Positions 18,923 through 27,127 of a stretch of 64,000 bases of DNA are shown one piece after another. Made by a program: the position numbers and the translations under genes. This DNA comes from Bacillus sp. FJAT-27445 (GTDB taxonomy: Bacteria > Bacillota > Bacilli > Bacillales > Cytobacillaceae): the NCBI RefSeq assembly GCF_001510665.1, contig NZ_LMTI01000007.1, forward strand, positions 80,197 to 144,196, in the 5' to 3' direction. The notes beneath the pieces are model-generated. The model was not told where the DNA came from. It saw only the letters and a list, made by a program, of their open reading frames with translations, and did not search any database. Numbering within the stretch: the first letter of the stretch is position 1; every line of letters starts with the position of its first letter.

Positions 18923-19676
18923 TCTGTCCACCCCCCAGGGCAGCCAATACATTGACAACCTGCTGGAAAAACTGCTTCCTTGTTTGACTTCCCTTTCTCA
19001 ATTCAGTGAAAAAGGAACCGTCTTTAATAAAAACAACACGGCTGCAAAAGCTTGCAGCATAAGGGTCGTGGGTAACCATTAGAATGGTTGCGCGATTAAC
19101 TTTGTTGATCTCCTCAAGTGTCTTTAATAGAGTGTGCGCCGCTTTTGAATCAAGCGCGCCTGTCGGTTCATCGGCAAAGACAATGCTCGGGCTTGCAACA
19201 AGAGCCCGAGCTGCTGAAGCACGTTGCTGCTGTCCGCCCGAAACCTCGTATGGAAATTTACTAAGAATGGGTTCAATTCCAAAGTCCTTGGCAAGGCGGC
19301 TTACCCGATTGCCAATTTCAGCTGGGGGCATACCCGCCAATGCCAAAGGCAGTGATATATTTTCTTCAATCGTTAACGTGTCCAGAAGATTGTAGTCTTG
19401 AAAGATAAAGCCAAGCTGATCTCTCCTAAACCTGCTAGTATCCGCTTCTTTTAACCCCTGGACATTTGTCCCGTTAATCCTGACCGTTCCGGAAGTCGGA
19501 ACATCAATGGTAGACAATATATTTAAAAGTGTCGTCTTTCCGGAACCGGATGGCCCCATCACAGCAGTAAATTCGCCCTTTTCAACCTTTAAATCAATGT
19601 TTTGCAAAGCTGTGAACACATTTCCCCTGCTTCCAAACGTCTTGTTGATGCCAACAGCCTCCAATACCAACTCCAT
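18909..19676 (-). CDS. BceA-like ABC transporter ATPase
   Basis: 255 residues of the MacB/LolD-like ATPase family. Walker A is GPSGSGKTT, the Q loop lies in GFIFQDYNLLDTLT, the signature is VSGGQQQR, Walker B is IVFADEPTGALD, and the switch His is in MVTHDPYAA. It pairs with the permease just downstream to remove peptide antibiotics from their lipid targets. It is the first gene of the two-gene operon and is preceded by two BceR-type sites. Confidence 0.9.
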   Translation of the reverse strand: MELVLEAVGINKTFGSRGNVFTALQNIDLKVEKGEFTAVMGPSGSGKTTLLNILSTIDVPTSGTVRINGTNVQGLKEADTSRFRRDQLGFIFQDYNLLDTLTIEENISLPLALAGMPPAEIGNRVSRLAKDFGIEPILSKFPYEVSGGQQQRASAARALVASPSIVFADEPTGALDSKAAHTLLKTLEEINKVNRATILMVTHDPYAASFCSRVVFIKDGSFFTELRKGSQTRKQFFQQVVNVLAALGGGQIESV

Positions 19677-19747
19677 CGTAATCCCTCTTTTACTGTTTTG
19701 TTACTTTAAATGTAATAAAATTCTATTGTCCCCTCCATCGCTTCACC

Positions 19748-19782
19748 TTACATTTTTGAATGAAAACTTACAATTTTGTAAG
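19748..19782 (-). promoter_or_regulatory. Two BceR-type operators upstream of bceA-like gene
   Basis: A perfect inverted repeat CTTACAATTTTGTAAG (19767-19782) fits TTACA-N4-TGTAA, the motif I recall for BceR-like regulators. A degenerate copy TTACATTTTTGAAT starts at 19748, 20 bases nearer the gene. A -10 TAGAAT (minus strand, 19725-19720) lies downstream with a weak -35, as expected for an activated promoter. Confidence 0.7.
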
Positions 19783-20012
19783 AAAACTATTAGCACTATT
19801 CTTCAAAAAAAGAAGTTTTGTTACAAATTTACATATTTTCGCCATACTTTTATATTCTTTTTACTCAATTTTCTTTGTAACTCTCGTAACATTTTTTCCT
19901 TAAAATAGATTAAAAAATCTCAAAAAAAAGCCTTTCATACCAAGGTTTCTCACTTTTAATCTCTTAAATGCATATTAAATTTATGTTAATTTTCGGAATA
20001 TTCATCTCTGGT

Positions 20013-20029
20013 TGTAATAGACTTGTAAT
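20013..20029 (+). promoter_or_regulatory. WalR-type box upstream of NlpC/P60 gene
   Basis: TGTAAT-AGACT-TGTAAT matches the WalR (YycF) consensus TGTWAH-N5-TGTWAH exactly. It sits just upstream of the presumed -35 of a promoter with -10 TATAGT (20063-20068), a position suited to activation. Confidence 0.7.
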
Positions 20030-20102
20030 CTACCTGTGATGACCTTGTTAAGTAGATTGAAGTATAGTTGGTTTAGCAAAAAACACCAGGGGGTAAACTT
20101 AC

Positions 20103-20543
20103 ATGTTGAAGAAATTTATGGCGGTACTGTTTATGACAACTATGCTGATGACGATCCTTCCGACCATGGGTGAAGCTGCAACATATCACAACAGCGCAAT
20201 TTCTGTCGCAAAAGCCAATATGGGAAAACGATATACCTGGGGCGGAATTAGCCCAAAATCAGGTTTTGATTGTTCTGGATTAGTGAAATACTCTTTTGGA
20301 AAAGCTGGAAAATCACTTCCACGGACAGCCGGCGAAATGTGGGGCAAAGGCACTCGCGTCTATACCCTCAAGCCAGGCGACCTTGTTTTCTATAAAACAT
20401 ACAAATCCTCAAGGCCAACACATGTCGGCATTTACATCGGCAGCGGAAAGTTCATCCACGCCGCTTCATCTAAAGGCGTATCTGTTTCATACTTAAGCAA
20501 CTCTTATTGGAAGCCACGTTATGTAGGTGCGAAACGCATCTAA
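20103..20543 (+). CDS. Secreted NlpC/P60 cell-wall endopeptidase
   Basis: 146 residues. A signal peptide (about 1-26, ending GEAA) is followed directly by a complete NlpC/P60 domain with catalytic C57 in FDCSGL, H107 in RPTHVGIYIG and H119 in FIHAASSKGV. It has no LysM, SH3 or other wall-binding repeat, so it is a minimal form compared with LytE or CwlS. The family cleaves D-gamma-glutamyl-meso-diaminopimelate bonds in stem peptides. AGGGGG precedes the ATG by nine bases. The WalR-type box in its promoter predicts control by the essential WalRK system, as for several B. subtilis autolysins. Confidence 0.88.
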   Translation: MLKKFMAVLFMTTMLMTILPTMGEAATYHNSAISVAKANMGKRYTWGGISPKSGFDCSGLVKYSFGKAGKSLPRTAGEMWGKGTRVYTLKPGDLVFYKTYKSSRPTHVGIYIGSGKFIHAASSKGVSVSYLSNSYWKPRYVGAKRI

Positions 20544-20552
20544 TTATAGTAT

Positions 20553-20585
20553 AGAAGAGAGCCGGACGGCTCTCTTCTTTTTTTG
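20553..20585 (+). terminator. Terminator of NlpC/P60 gene
   Basis: Twelve-base arms AGAAGAGAGCCG/CGGCTCTCTTCT with a GA loop and a T run. Confidence 0.9.
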
Positions 20586-20594
20586 TGATTTTTT

Positions 20595-20627
20595 AAAAAA
20601 GAGAGACATTGAATGAACCAATGTCTC
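20595..20627 (-). terminator. Terminator of ABC-2 exporter operon
   Basis: GAGACATTG/CAATGTCTC arms followed by TCTTTTTT on the minus strand, 17 bases beyond the last stop codon. Confidence 0.85.
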
Positions 20628-20643
20628 CTTGGCAAAACTTTTG

Positions 20644-21774
20644 CTAGTTTTCGTATTTCATTTTCCTTAGGCCTAAATAGAAGAACAGAAGGGAGAAACC
20701 AATAAGGGCCCCAACTGCTGTCCAAATGGTTGGCCCATGGAGGCTGCCGCTGACAATTTCCCTTATTCCGGACAACATCCAGCTTTGGGGCACGAATTTG
20801 GCAATCAGTTTCATGGCATTGGGGACAAAATCAAGCGGCCAGTAGACCCCTCCGAGCATGCAAGTACTGACAATGATTACCGCGCTTATTGCGCCTGCCT
20901 GCTGCTTTGTTTTTACAAGTCCGGCAATCATCAGCCCAAGCCCGACCACTGTCAGGATGACAAGTGAGGCAAATGGGATGAAATAAAGAGGATTTCCCCA
21001 TATTCCATTAAAAATGAATTTAATTGAAAGGGTTAGGACACCAAGCTGAAGCCAGCCGAGCAAAAAATAGGACAGAATATAACCACATATGATTTGAATC
21101 CTCGTTGCCGGCGTTGCCATTAGCCTCGCCCAAGTACCCCCGGCTCTTTCTTCAAGGATGCTGGAAGCGGCTCCCGATATGCCGAACATCATGAACATGA
21201 TGGTAAAACCAAGTGAAGTGAGGGAGACAGCTTCACCCTTCTCCCCTTTTTTCTGAATAATTTCCTTCTCAATGTGAATGGCCTTTTGAGATGATACCTC
21301 TTGTAACAGGACCGGAAACTCACTTTGGCCAATTTCTGCCGCAATTGAATAAGTGGCTGTAATCGTTCTTGATGTCCCTTCTAGATGTGGATACAATGCG
21401 AGGTATTCCATTGTCTCTCTTTGGATGGCGACTGTCATCAAAGGCTCCTTCTTGGCCAGCCTCTCCTCCAGTTCATTTTCAATGATGACAGCAGCAATAG
21501 CCTTTTGTTCGCTGACGGCCTGCCTTGCTTCTCTTGCAGATACCTTCTTCCACTTATACTGTTTGTTGCCCGTCAGCAAGTTCGCTGTGTGGCTAGAAAG
21601 TTCATCGCTTTCAGCGGAATAGAGCACTAATGGCTTATTCGTCTCGGCATTTCCAGCCATGCCTCCAAAAATGAGGCTGAAAACAAGCGGCATAACAATC
21701 ATTAACACCCATACTGAAGTAGTACGGGACATTTCTTTAAGATGCAGGAGGGAAATCGCAAGGATTTTACGCAT
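20644..21774 (-). CDS. ABC-2 exporter permease, LnrN-like
   Basis: 376 residues. One N-terminal transmembrane helix (about 17-38), an extracytoplasmic domain of about 140 residues, then five C-terminal helices: the ABC2_membrane_3 layout. It is the third gene of an ATPase-permease-permease operon and overlaps the preceding permease by eight bases. Gene order and lengths (310, 401, 376) resemble B. subtilis YfiLMN (LnrLMN), the linearmycin and polyene exporter, but the kinase-regulator pair that normally precedes it is absent, so the substrate is uncertain. Other drug or lipid exporters share this layout. Confidence 0.8.
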   Translation of the reverse strand: MRKILAISLLHLKEMSRTTSVWVLMIVMPLVFSLIFGGMAGNAETNKPLVLYSAESDELSSHTANLLTGNKQYKWKKVSAREARQAVSEQKAIAAVIIENELEERLAKKEPLMTVAIQRETMEYLALYPHLEGTSRTITATYSIAAEIGQSEFPVLLQEVSSQKAIHIEKEIIQKKGEKGEAVSLTSLGFTIMFMMFGISGAASSILEERAGGTWARLMATPATRIQIICGYILSYFLLGWLQLGVLTLSIKFIFNGIWGNPLYFIPFASLVILTVVGLGLMIAGLVKTKQQAGAISAVIIVSTCMLGGVYWPLDFVPNAMKLIAKFVPQSWMLSGIREIVSGSLHGPTIWTAVGALIGFSLLFFYLGLRKMKYEN

Positions 21775-22972
21775 ACTTCACCCTCCTCTCCCCGGAAAGG
21801 CGAATCCAGCCAATGGCCATAAAAAGAAGGCCCAGACCAAGCAGGCTCGCCGAACTTGGCAGAATATCGCTAATACCGCCGCCTGCCATGAGTTCCAGAA
21901 AGGATTGGAGTGCAAGGGCGTTTGGAAATACTTTTACAAACGTGTTCACCCAGTCGGGCATAAGGTAAAGAGGAACCATGCTCCCGCCAACTGCCGCCAT
22001 AATCTGCGTTCCTAGCATTCCGGCTATACCGAATGCTTTCCCCGTTTTTAAAAAGGAGCCCGCCATGACCCCGAGCCCGCAGGCACTAAAAATGAAACAA
22101 ACACCTACAATAAACACGCCTGGCAGGGAGCTTCCCCAATCAACTTGAAAGATAAGCCTTGTACCAAGAATGATTGCCAGCAGCTGAAAAGAGGACAAAA
22201 ACAGCAGGCCAAGAACCTTCCCGGCCAAATATTCAAAATGGGTCAACTTTGAAACGAGGAGCCTTTTATAAACCTCTTGCTCCTTTTCTTCAATCATGGA
22301 AGTCACGCCAATGGTGACCGTCATGAGCAGGAACATGACACCCATTCCAACTGCGTAATATTGAAAGGAACTGACTGGGATTCCACCTTCGGCTGCCGCT
22401 TCCTGTTGAATCCACTTGACTGATCCATCCTCCGAAATTCTTCCCGCCCCGAGGTTGACTTGCCCCGTATTCCCCGTCTTCGCGGCAGCTTCAATTGCTC
22501 GCTTCATCCCTGCAGTCTGGATGGCCGCTTCCTTGGCAAACTGCTGGACGATGTTTTCCGTTATTGTAGCCTGAATGCCAGCGGAGGGAATGGAAATTAA
22601 TTTTACTAAAGTTTCTTCACCTGCCAGGACCGCATTTGAAAAGTCCTTGCCGATTATCAGTCCGACAACTGCTGTTTGCTCCCGTAAACTGCGATACAGT
22701 TCTTTTTCATTCATCTTCTTGACCTTTACGAGGCCGGGAAGCCCTTTTTCAAAAATCTCTTCCTCGAGTATCGTCCCCATTTCCCCTTCATCCTGATTTG
22801 CGATTGCAAGGGTAAATTTATCTATTTTCACTTCGCCATCGCCCATGATTTTACCGAAGGCTGCTCCGAGGATCCCAATTAGCAGCAACGGCATAAGGAT
22901 GAGAGTGAGCAATGCTTTTCGGTCTTTTCCGATAAGCAATGTATCTTTTAAAGCCAGCCACCAGAAATTCAT
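21767..22972 (-). CDS. ABC-2 exporter permease, LnrM-like
   Basis: 401 residues with the same topology as its partner: one N-terminal helix (TLILMPLLLIGILGAAFG), an extracytoplasmic domain to about residue 205, then five or six C-terminal helices, including the family stretch EEKEQEVYKRLLVSKL on the cytoplasmic side. The two permeases probably form a heterodimer. It lies 13 bases after the ATPase gene and overlaps the next permease. Confidence 0.8.
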   Translation of the reverse strand: MNFWWLALKDTLLIGKDRKALLTLILMPLLLIGILGAAFGKIMGDGEVKIDKFTLAIANQDEGEMGTILEEEIFEKGLPGLVKVKKMNEKELYRSLREQTAVVGLIIGKDFSNAVLAGEETLVKLISIPSAGIQATITENIVQQFAKEAAIQTAGMKRAIEAAAKTGNTGQVNLGAGRISEDGSVKWIQQEAAAEGGIPVSSFQYYAVGMGVMFLLMTVTIGVTSMIEEKEQEVYKRLLVSKLTHFEYLAGKVLGLLFLSSFQLLAIILGTRLIFQVDWGSSLPGVFIVGVCFIFSACGLGVMAGSFLKTGKAFGIAGMLGTQIMAAVGGSMVPLYLMPDWVNTFVKVFPNALALQSFLELMAGGGISDILPSSASLLGLGLLFMAIGWIRLSGERRVKYA

Positions 22973-22985
22973 ACTTTCTCCCTCC

Positions 22986-23918
22986 TTAGTCGCGCAGGCT
23001 TCTTCCTGTCAGATGCAGAAAAACGCTCTCCAAATTCGGTTCGATGATTTCCACTCCGCCTATTTGCGCCCCTGTTTCTGTGATTCTTTGAACAAGGCCG
23101 CTCAAAACTGTTTGCGGTTCTTTATGGAATACGGTCAACTGCCCGCCAGTGAATTGAATATCTTCTTCAGGCATTATCCCGGCAAGGAACCCGGTATCCT
23201 GAAGGCCGCCCGTTATGGAAAATACCATCCTCGACCTGTCGCCAATGGTTTCCCTAAGTTCAGCGATCGTACCTGAAGCAATCAGTTTTCCATGATCCAT
23301 GATGCCAATCCGTTCACACAAGAATTCCACTTCTTCCATGTAATGGCTCGTATAAATGACTGTCATCCCCTCACCGTTCAATCTCTTTACAGTCTCAAGG
23401 ATATGCGCCCTTGACTGCGGATCGATGCCTACTGTTGGCTCATCCATGATCAATAATTCCGGCCTGTGGAGAATGGCTGCACCAATATTGACCCTTCGTT
23501 TCATTCCGCCTGAAAAAGTCTCTATTTTATCTTTCGCCCTGTCTGCAAGTCCAATCATGTCCATTGTTTCTGCAACCCGCTGTTCAAGAAGCCTGCCGGA
23601 AAGACCGTACATCCTTCCCCAAAAATACAGGTTATCCTTCGCACTCATTGTTTGGTAAAGGGCGATTTCCTGTGGCACAATCCCAATTAACGCCTGGGCT
23701 TTCTTTGGGTTGCTCAACATATCGATGCCTGAGATCACAATTTTTCCCGCTGTTGGCGGAAACAAGCCCGTCATCATATTGATCGCGGTCGATTTTCCGG
23801 CGCCATTCGGGCCAAGCAATCCAAAAGCCTCCCCTTTCCTTACGGTAAATGTGATTCCACGTACCGCCTCAAAATCCTTGAACGATTTCCTCAATCCTGA
23901 AACTGAAAGCAGCTCCAT
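22986..23918 (-). CDS. ABC-2 exporter ATPase, LnrL-like
   Basis: 310 residues of the DrrA-type ATPase family. Walker A is GPNGAGKSTA, the Q loop is GIVPQEIALYQTM, the signature is FSGGMKRRVNIG, Walker B is LLIMDEPTVGIDP, and the switch His is in YTSHYMEEVE. A C-terminal extension of about 90 residues ends EPNLESVFLHLTG, typical of drug exporter ATPases. It is the first gene of the operon. Together with the neighbouring Bce module and P60 enzyme it forms an envelope-defence cluster. Confidence 0.85.
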   Translation of the reverse strand: MELLSVSGLRKSFKDFEAVRGITFTVRKGEAFGLLGPNGAGKSTAINMMTGLFPPTAGKIVISGIDMLSNPKKAQALIGIVPQEIALYQTMSAKDNLYFWGRMYGLSGRLLEQRVAETMDMIGLADRAKDKIETFSGGMKRRVNIGAAILHRPELLIMDEPTVGIDPQSRAHILETVKRLNGEGMTVIYTSHYMEEVEFLCERIGIMDHGKLIASGTIAELRETIGDRSRMVFSITGGLQDTGFLAGIMPEEDIQFTGGQLTVFHKEPQTVLSGLVQRITETGAQIGGVEIIEPNLESVFLHLTGRSLRD

Positions 23919-24015
23919 ACTCCCAGACCCCTTTCTTTTCTAAGACTATTTTACTATATCTTTTTTCTTAATTGTGTGAATTGCTAAAGAAATCCAAAAA
24001 TATTTATTTTTGGTA

Positions 24016-24043
24016 TAAAAAAACGGCCAGCATCTGCTGGCCG
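24016..24043 (-). terminator. Terminator of riboflavin operon
   Basis: Perfect CGGCCAGCA/TGCTGGCCG arms with a two-base loop and a TTTTTTT run on the minus strand. Confidence 0.9.
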
Positions 24044-24047
24044 CAAC

Positions 24048-25139
24048 TCATTTATAAACTGGATAGCCAATGAATTTAAAATCGCTGCCTATCCTTTCCA
24101 TCGAGGTATTTTCCAAATCAACGACATCTGCCATTGTTTCTGCGCCTTGCCCTGCAAGGAATGTAGGGGCAGCTTGTCCGCCAATAAGCTTAGGAGCCAG
24201 ATAGAGGACCACCTTGTCAATCAGTTTCTTCTCCAGGAAGCCTGCATTGACGGTTCCTCCCCCTTCAATTAACAGGGACGAAACCAACTTTTCGCCAAGG
24301 ATGTCTAGAACCTCTTCTAAGTCCGTTCTCTTTTCACCACTGGTCCGGAAAACATTGATTCCTTTTTCTATCAATAACTGTTCTTTATGTTCATCGGCTT
24401 CCTTTGCAGTAAAAATCCATGTCTCCGCCAGGCCGTCCAAAACCACTTTGGAATCTAGGGGTATGTTTAAAGAAGAATCGAGAATTACACGAATTGGATT
24501 TCTCCCATTTGGGATGCGTGTTGTCAACTCAGGGTTGTCTTTTATTACAGTATTTACCCCAACCAGGATGGCCATATTTTCATTTCTAAGAAGATGTACA
24601 TCATGGCGGGCTTCCTCCGAGGTAATCCATTTGCTTTCAAAAGTCCTTGTGGCGATCTTCCCATCGAGGGCCGTGCCTGCCTTCAATGTAACAAATGGCC
24701 TTTTGGCCAAGATGAACTTATTAAAAACCTCATTCATCAAGCGGGACTCTTCTCCACCGATTCCAATTTCAACTTCAATTCCGGCATTTCTAAGGATTTG
24801 GACGCCATTCCCTTCCACAACCGGATTGGCATCAAGGGTGGCAATAACAGCTTTCTTAATCCCCGCCTGTACAATAGCTTCCGCACAAGGGCCGGTCCGC
24901 CCATGATGGGAACACGGCTCCAGGGTAACATAGATGGTACCTCCCCGGGCACTATCGCCGGCCATCCGGAGAGCGTGGATTTCCGCGTGGGGTCCGCCTG
25001 CCTGCAAATGGGCGCCTGTCCCTACAATCCTCCCATCATTCACGATTACCGAGCCGACAAGCGGATTGGGGTCCGTCTGCCCTTTTAGCGCGCGGGCATT
25101 TTGCAGAGCGATGCCCATGTAAAACTCATCGCTAGTCAT
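24048..25139 (-). CDS. ribD: Bifunctional riboflavin deaminase/reductase RibD
   Basis: 363 residues. The N-terminal deaminase (about 1-145) has the zinc site PHAEIHAL and EPCSHHGRTGPCAEA. The C-terminal reductase (about 150-363) has TLKAGTALDGKIAT, ESKWITSEEAR and LLIEGGGTVNAGFL for NADPH and substrate binding. It converts the GTP cyclohydrolase product to 5-amino-6-ribitylaminouracil phosphate. The start overlaps ribA by eight bases, with GGAGGGG upstream. It is the last gene of this operon, whereas it is first in B. subtilis. Confidence 0.95.
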   Translation of the reverse strand: MTSDEFYMGIALQNARALKGQTDPNPLVGSVIVNDGRIVGTGAHLQAGGPHAEIHALRMAGDSARGGTIYVTLEPCSHHGRTGPCAEAIVQAGIKKAVIATLDANPVVEGNGVQILRNAGIEVEIGIGGEESRLMNEVFNKFILAKRPFVTLKAGTALDGKIATRTFESKWITSEEARHDVHLLRNENMAILVGVNTVIKDNPELTTRIPNGRNPIRVILDSSLNIPLDSKVVLDGLAETWIFTAKEADEHKEQLLIEKGINVFRTSGEKRTDLEEVLDILGEKLVSSLLIEGGGTVNAGFLEKKLIDKVVLYLAPKLIGGQAAPTFLAGQGAETMADVVDLENTSMERIGSDFKFIGYPVYK

Positions 25140-25887
25140 TCGTGCATGTCCCCTCCTCTTCCAGGTGGCCTGAACGGTTTACTTTTGTGGCGAGGTACTT
25201 TTCATTGTACTCTGATCGATCCCCCCATAAAGGCTGCCTTCCTGAAATAGGCATTCCTGACTGCTTTAATGCTTCTAGTTTTTTCGGATTATTCGTAATC
25301 AAAGTAACTGGTTTGGAGCGTAATGCTTTCAGGACGGAAATGGCGTCATCATAATTTCTCGAGTCATCGACAAAGCCAAGGCCTTCATTAGCCTCAACCG
25401 TATCATAGCCATTTTCCTGAAGGATGTAGGCCATCGCCTTACTAAACAAACCAATTCCCCTGCCTTCATGATTAGCCAGGTAAAATAATGCACCAGTGCC
25501 ATGCTCAACAATCATTTTCATTGAATTTTTTAATTGGAAGCCACAGTCGCACCTCTTGCTGCCAAAAATGTCCCCAGTATGGCAAATTGAGTGCATCCTG
25601 ATGATTGCATCATCCCCGTAATTAAAATCCCCATAAGCAAGTACGCTTGATTGCTGCAATTCCGCCAAATTGGATGAGGATAGCTTGTCGATAATCCGCT
25701 GGTAATCTTCAGTAACCTCGTCACAGTTCAGCCAGCAGTACCATTGGAACTCGACAGTTTCGCCGTAAAGATTGACAGGAAGCCTGATAGGGCCAACCAA
25801 ATAAATAGCCTCTTCGCCTGATTTAATTAGTTGAATTTTGTCTTTTAAAACCGAAAGTACTTTTGAATCCATTTTCAGCTCACTCAT
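25132..25887 (-). CDS. ribA: Stand-alone GTP cyclohydrolase II
   Basis: 251 residues. It makes the first committed riboflavin precursor from GTP. Zinc ligands lie in SICHTGDIFGSKRCDCGF (three Cys). Catalytic and GTP contacts lie in HEGRGIGL, YDTVEAN and LITNNPKKLEAL. The core domain starts near residue 80. The first 80 residues are an extension that is neither the RibB domain found in Bacillus RibAB fusions nor present in the about 200-residue E. coli enzyme. AAGGAG precedes the ATG by nine bases. A 100-base gap with a terminator-like hairpin separates it from ribH, so ribA-ribD may be expressed at a different level. Confidence 0.92.
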   Translation of the reverse strand: MSELKMDSKVLSVLKDKIQLIKSGEEAIYLVGPIRLPVNLYGETVEFQWYCWLNCDEVTEDYQRIIDKLSSSNLAELQQSSVLAYGDFNYGDDAIIRMHSICHTGDIFGSKRCDCGFQLKNSMKMIVEHGTGALFYLANHEGRGIGLFSKAMAYILQENGYDTVEANEGLGFVDDSRNYDDAISVLKALRSKPVTLITNNPKKLEALKQSGMPISGRQPLWGDRSEYNEKYLATKVNRSGHLEEEGTCTND

Positions 25888-25944
25888 TAGAGATGGCTCC
25901 TTTTTTTAAAAATAGTGAATGGCCAAAGGCCCTCACATTCTACA

Positions 25945-25969
25945 AAAGGAACTGTATATACGCAGTTCC
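25945..25969 (-). promoter_or_regulatory. Attenuator-like hairpin between ribH and ribA
   Basis: On the minus strand GGAACTG, an eight-base loop and CAGTTCC are followed by TTTTG. It lies in the only sizeable gap of the operon and may reduce transcription into ribA-ribD or protect the 3' end of the upstream segment. Confidence 0.5.
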
Positions 25970-25987
25970 CCGTCGTAAAAGCTATTA

Positions 25988-26458
25988 TTAAGCTTCGATC
26001 GAGCGAATCAAGTTGGCCATTTCGATTGCTGAAGAGGCCGCCTCCCAGCCCTTGTTTCCAGCCTTGGTTCCGGCACGTTCAATTGCCTGTTCGATTGAGT
26101 CAACCGTAAGGACGCCGAAAATTACCGGAATACCGGTGGCAAGCGCGGTGTTTGCAACTCCTTTGGCAGCTTCATTGCATACAAAATCGAAATGGGGAGT
26201 AGATCCCCGGATTACCGCCCCAACGGTAATGACTGCATCATACTTTGCTGACTTGGCAAGTTTTTGCGCAATCATCGGGATTTCAAATGCCCCCGGCACC
26301 CACGCGACATCCACATCTTCTTCGCTTACTCCGTGGCGCTTAAGAGAATCCAATGCGCCGCTTACTAATTTATCTGTAATAAAATCATTAAACCGTCCAG
26401 CTACTATTCCTATTTTTAGGCCTGAACCTATCAAATTACCTTCATAAATTTTTTTCAT
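25988..26458 (-). CDS. ribH: Lumazine synthase
   Basis: 6,7-dimethyl-8-ribityllumazine synthase of 156 residues, the usual length for the icosahedral-capsid type. Substrate-binding segments are [35 protein letters not shown] with the catalytic His, and [12 protein letters not shown]. It joins the ribD product with the RibB product. It sits third in the operon, 39 bases after ribB. Confidence 0.96.
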   Translation of the reverse strand: MKKIYEGNLIGSGLKIGIVAGRFNDFITDKLVSGALDSLKRHGVSEEDVDVAWVPGAFEIPMIAQKLAKSAKYDAVITVGAVIRGSTPHFDFVCNEAAKGVANTALATGIPVIFGVLTVDSIEQAIERAGTKAGNKGWEAASSAIEMANLIRSIEA

Positions 26459-26497
26459 TGCCCATTCCTCCTATTATTTTCCCTCTATCTTAAGAAA

Positions 26498-27115
26498 TTA
26501 TTTTATGGCTCCATGCAGTTCTCTTTTATAAGCAATTAAATCTTCTATCGTAATCATTTTAAGGCCAAAGCGCGCGGCCACTTGTTGAAGCTGTGGAACC
26601 CTCGCCATCGTCCCATCCTCGTTCATAATCTCACAAATGACCCCAGCAGGCTTTGCGCCGCAGAGTTTGGCCAAATCGACCGCAGCCTCAGTATGTCCCG
26701 GCCTTTCCAATACTCCGCCCTTTTTTGCGACAAGCGGAAAAACATGTCCCGGTCTTTTAAAATCCTCTGGCTGGGAGGTTGGATCCAGAAGGCTCAAAAT
26801 CGTTGCAGAGCGTTCATATGCAGAAATTCCGGTTGTGGAAAATTTATGGTCGATGCTAATCGTAAAGGCTGTCCCATGGGCATCCGTATTCTCCTTTACC
26901 ATGGAGTGGAGCCCCAGTTTCCCCGCCAGCTCCTCCTCAATGGGTACGCAAATAAGGCCTCTTCCATGAGTAGCCATAAAATTAATGACTTCAGGAACAG
27001 CTGTTTCTGCCAAGGAGACAAAGTCCCCTTCATTTTCACGTCCTTCATCATCACAGACAATGATGACCTTCCCTTCTTTAAGTTCCTGAAGGGCTTCTTC
27101 AATTGTGCTGAACAT
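26498..27115 (-). CDS. ribB: Stand-alone DHBP synthase
   Basis: 3,4-dihydroxy-2-butanone 4-phosphate synthase of 205 residues. Metal and ribulose 5-phosphate binding residues lie in [31 protein letters not shown] and [19 protein letters not shown] and [11 protein letters not shown] complete the active site. It is a single-domain enzyme, unlike the RibAB fusion in B. subtilis. GGAGGGAG precedes the ATG. It lies 12 bases after ribE. Confidence 0.95.
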   Translation of the reverse strand: MFSTIEEALQELKEGKVIIVCDDEGRENEGDFVSLAETAVPEVINFMATHGRGLICVPIEEELAGKLGLHSMVKENTDAHGTAFTISIDHKFSTTGISAYERSATILSLLDPTSQPEDFKRPGHVFPLVAKKGGVLERPGHTEAAVDLAKLCGAKPAGVICEIMNEDGTMARVPQLQQVAARFGLKMITIEDLIAYKRELHGAIK

Positions 27116-27127
27116 TGTGCTCCCTCC

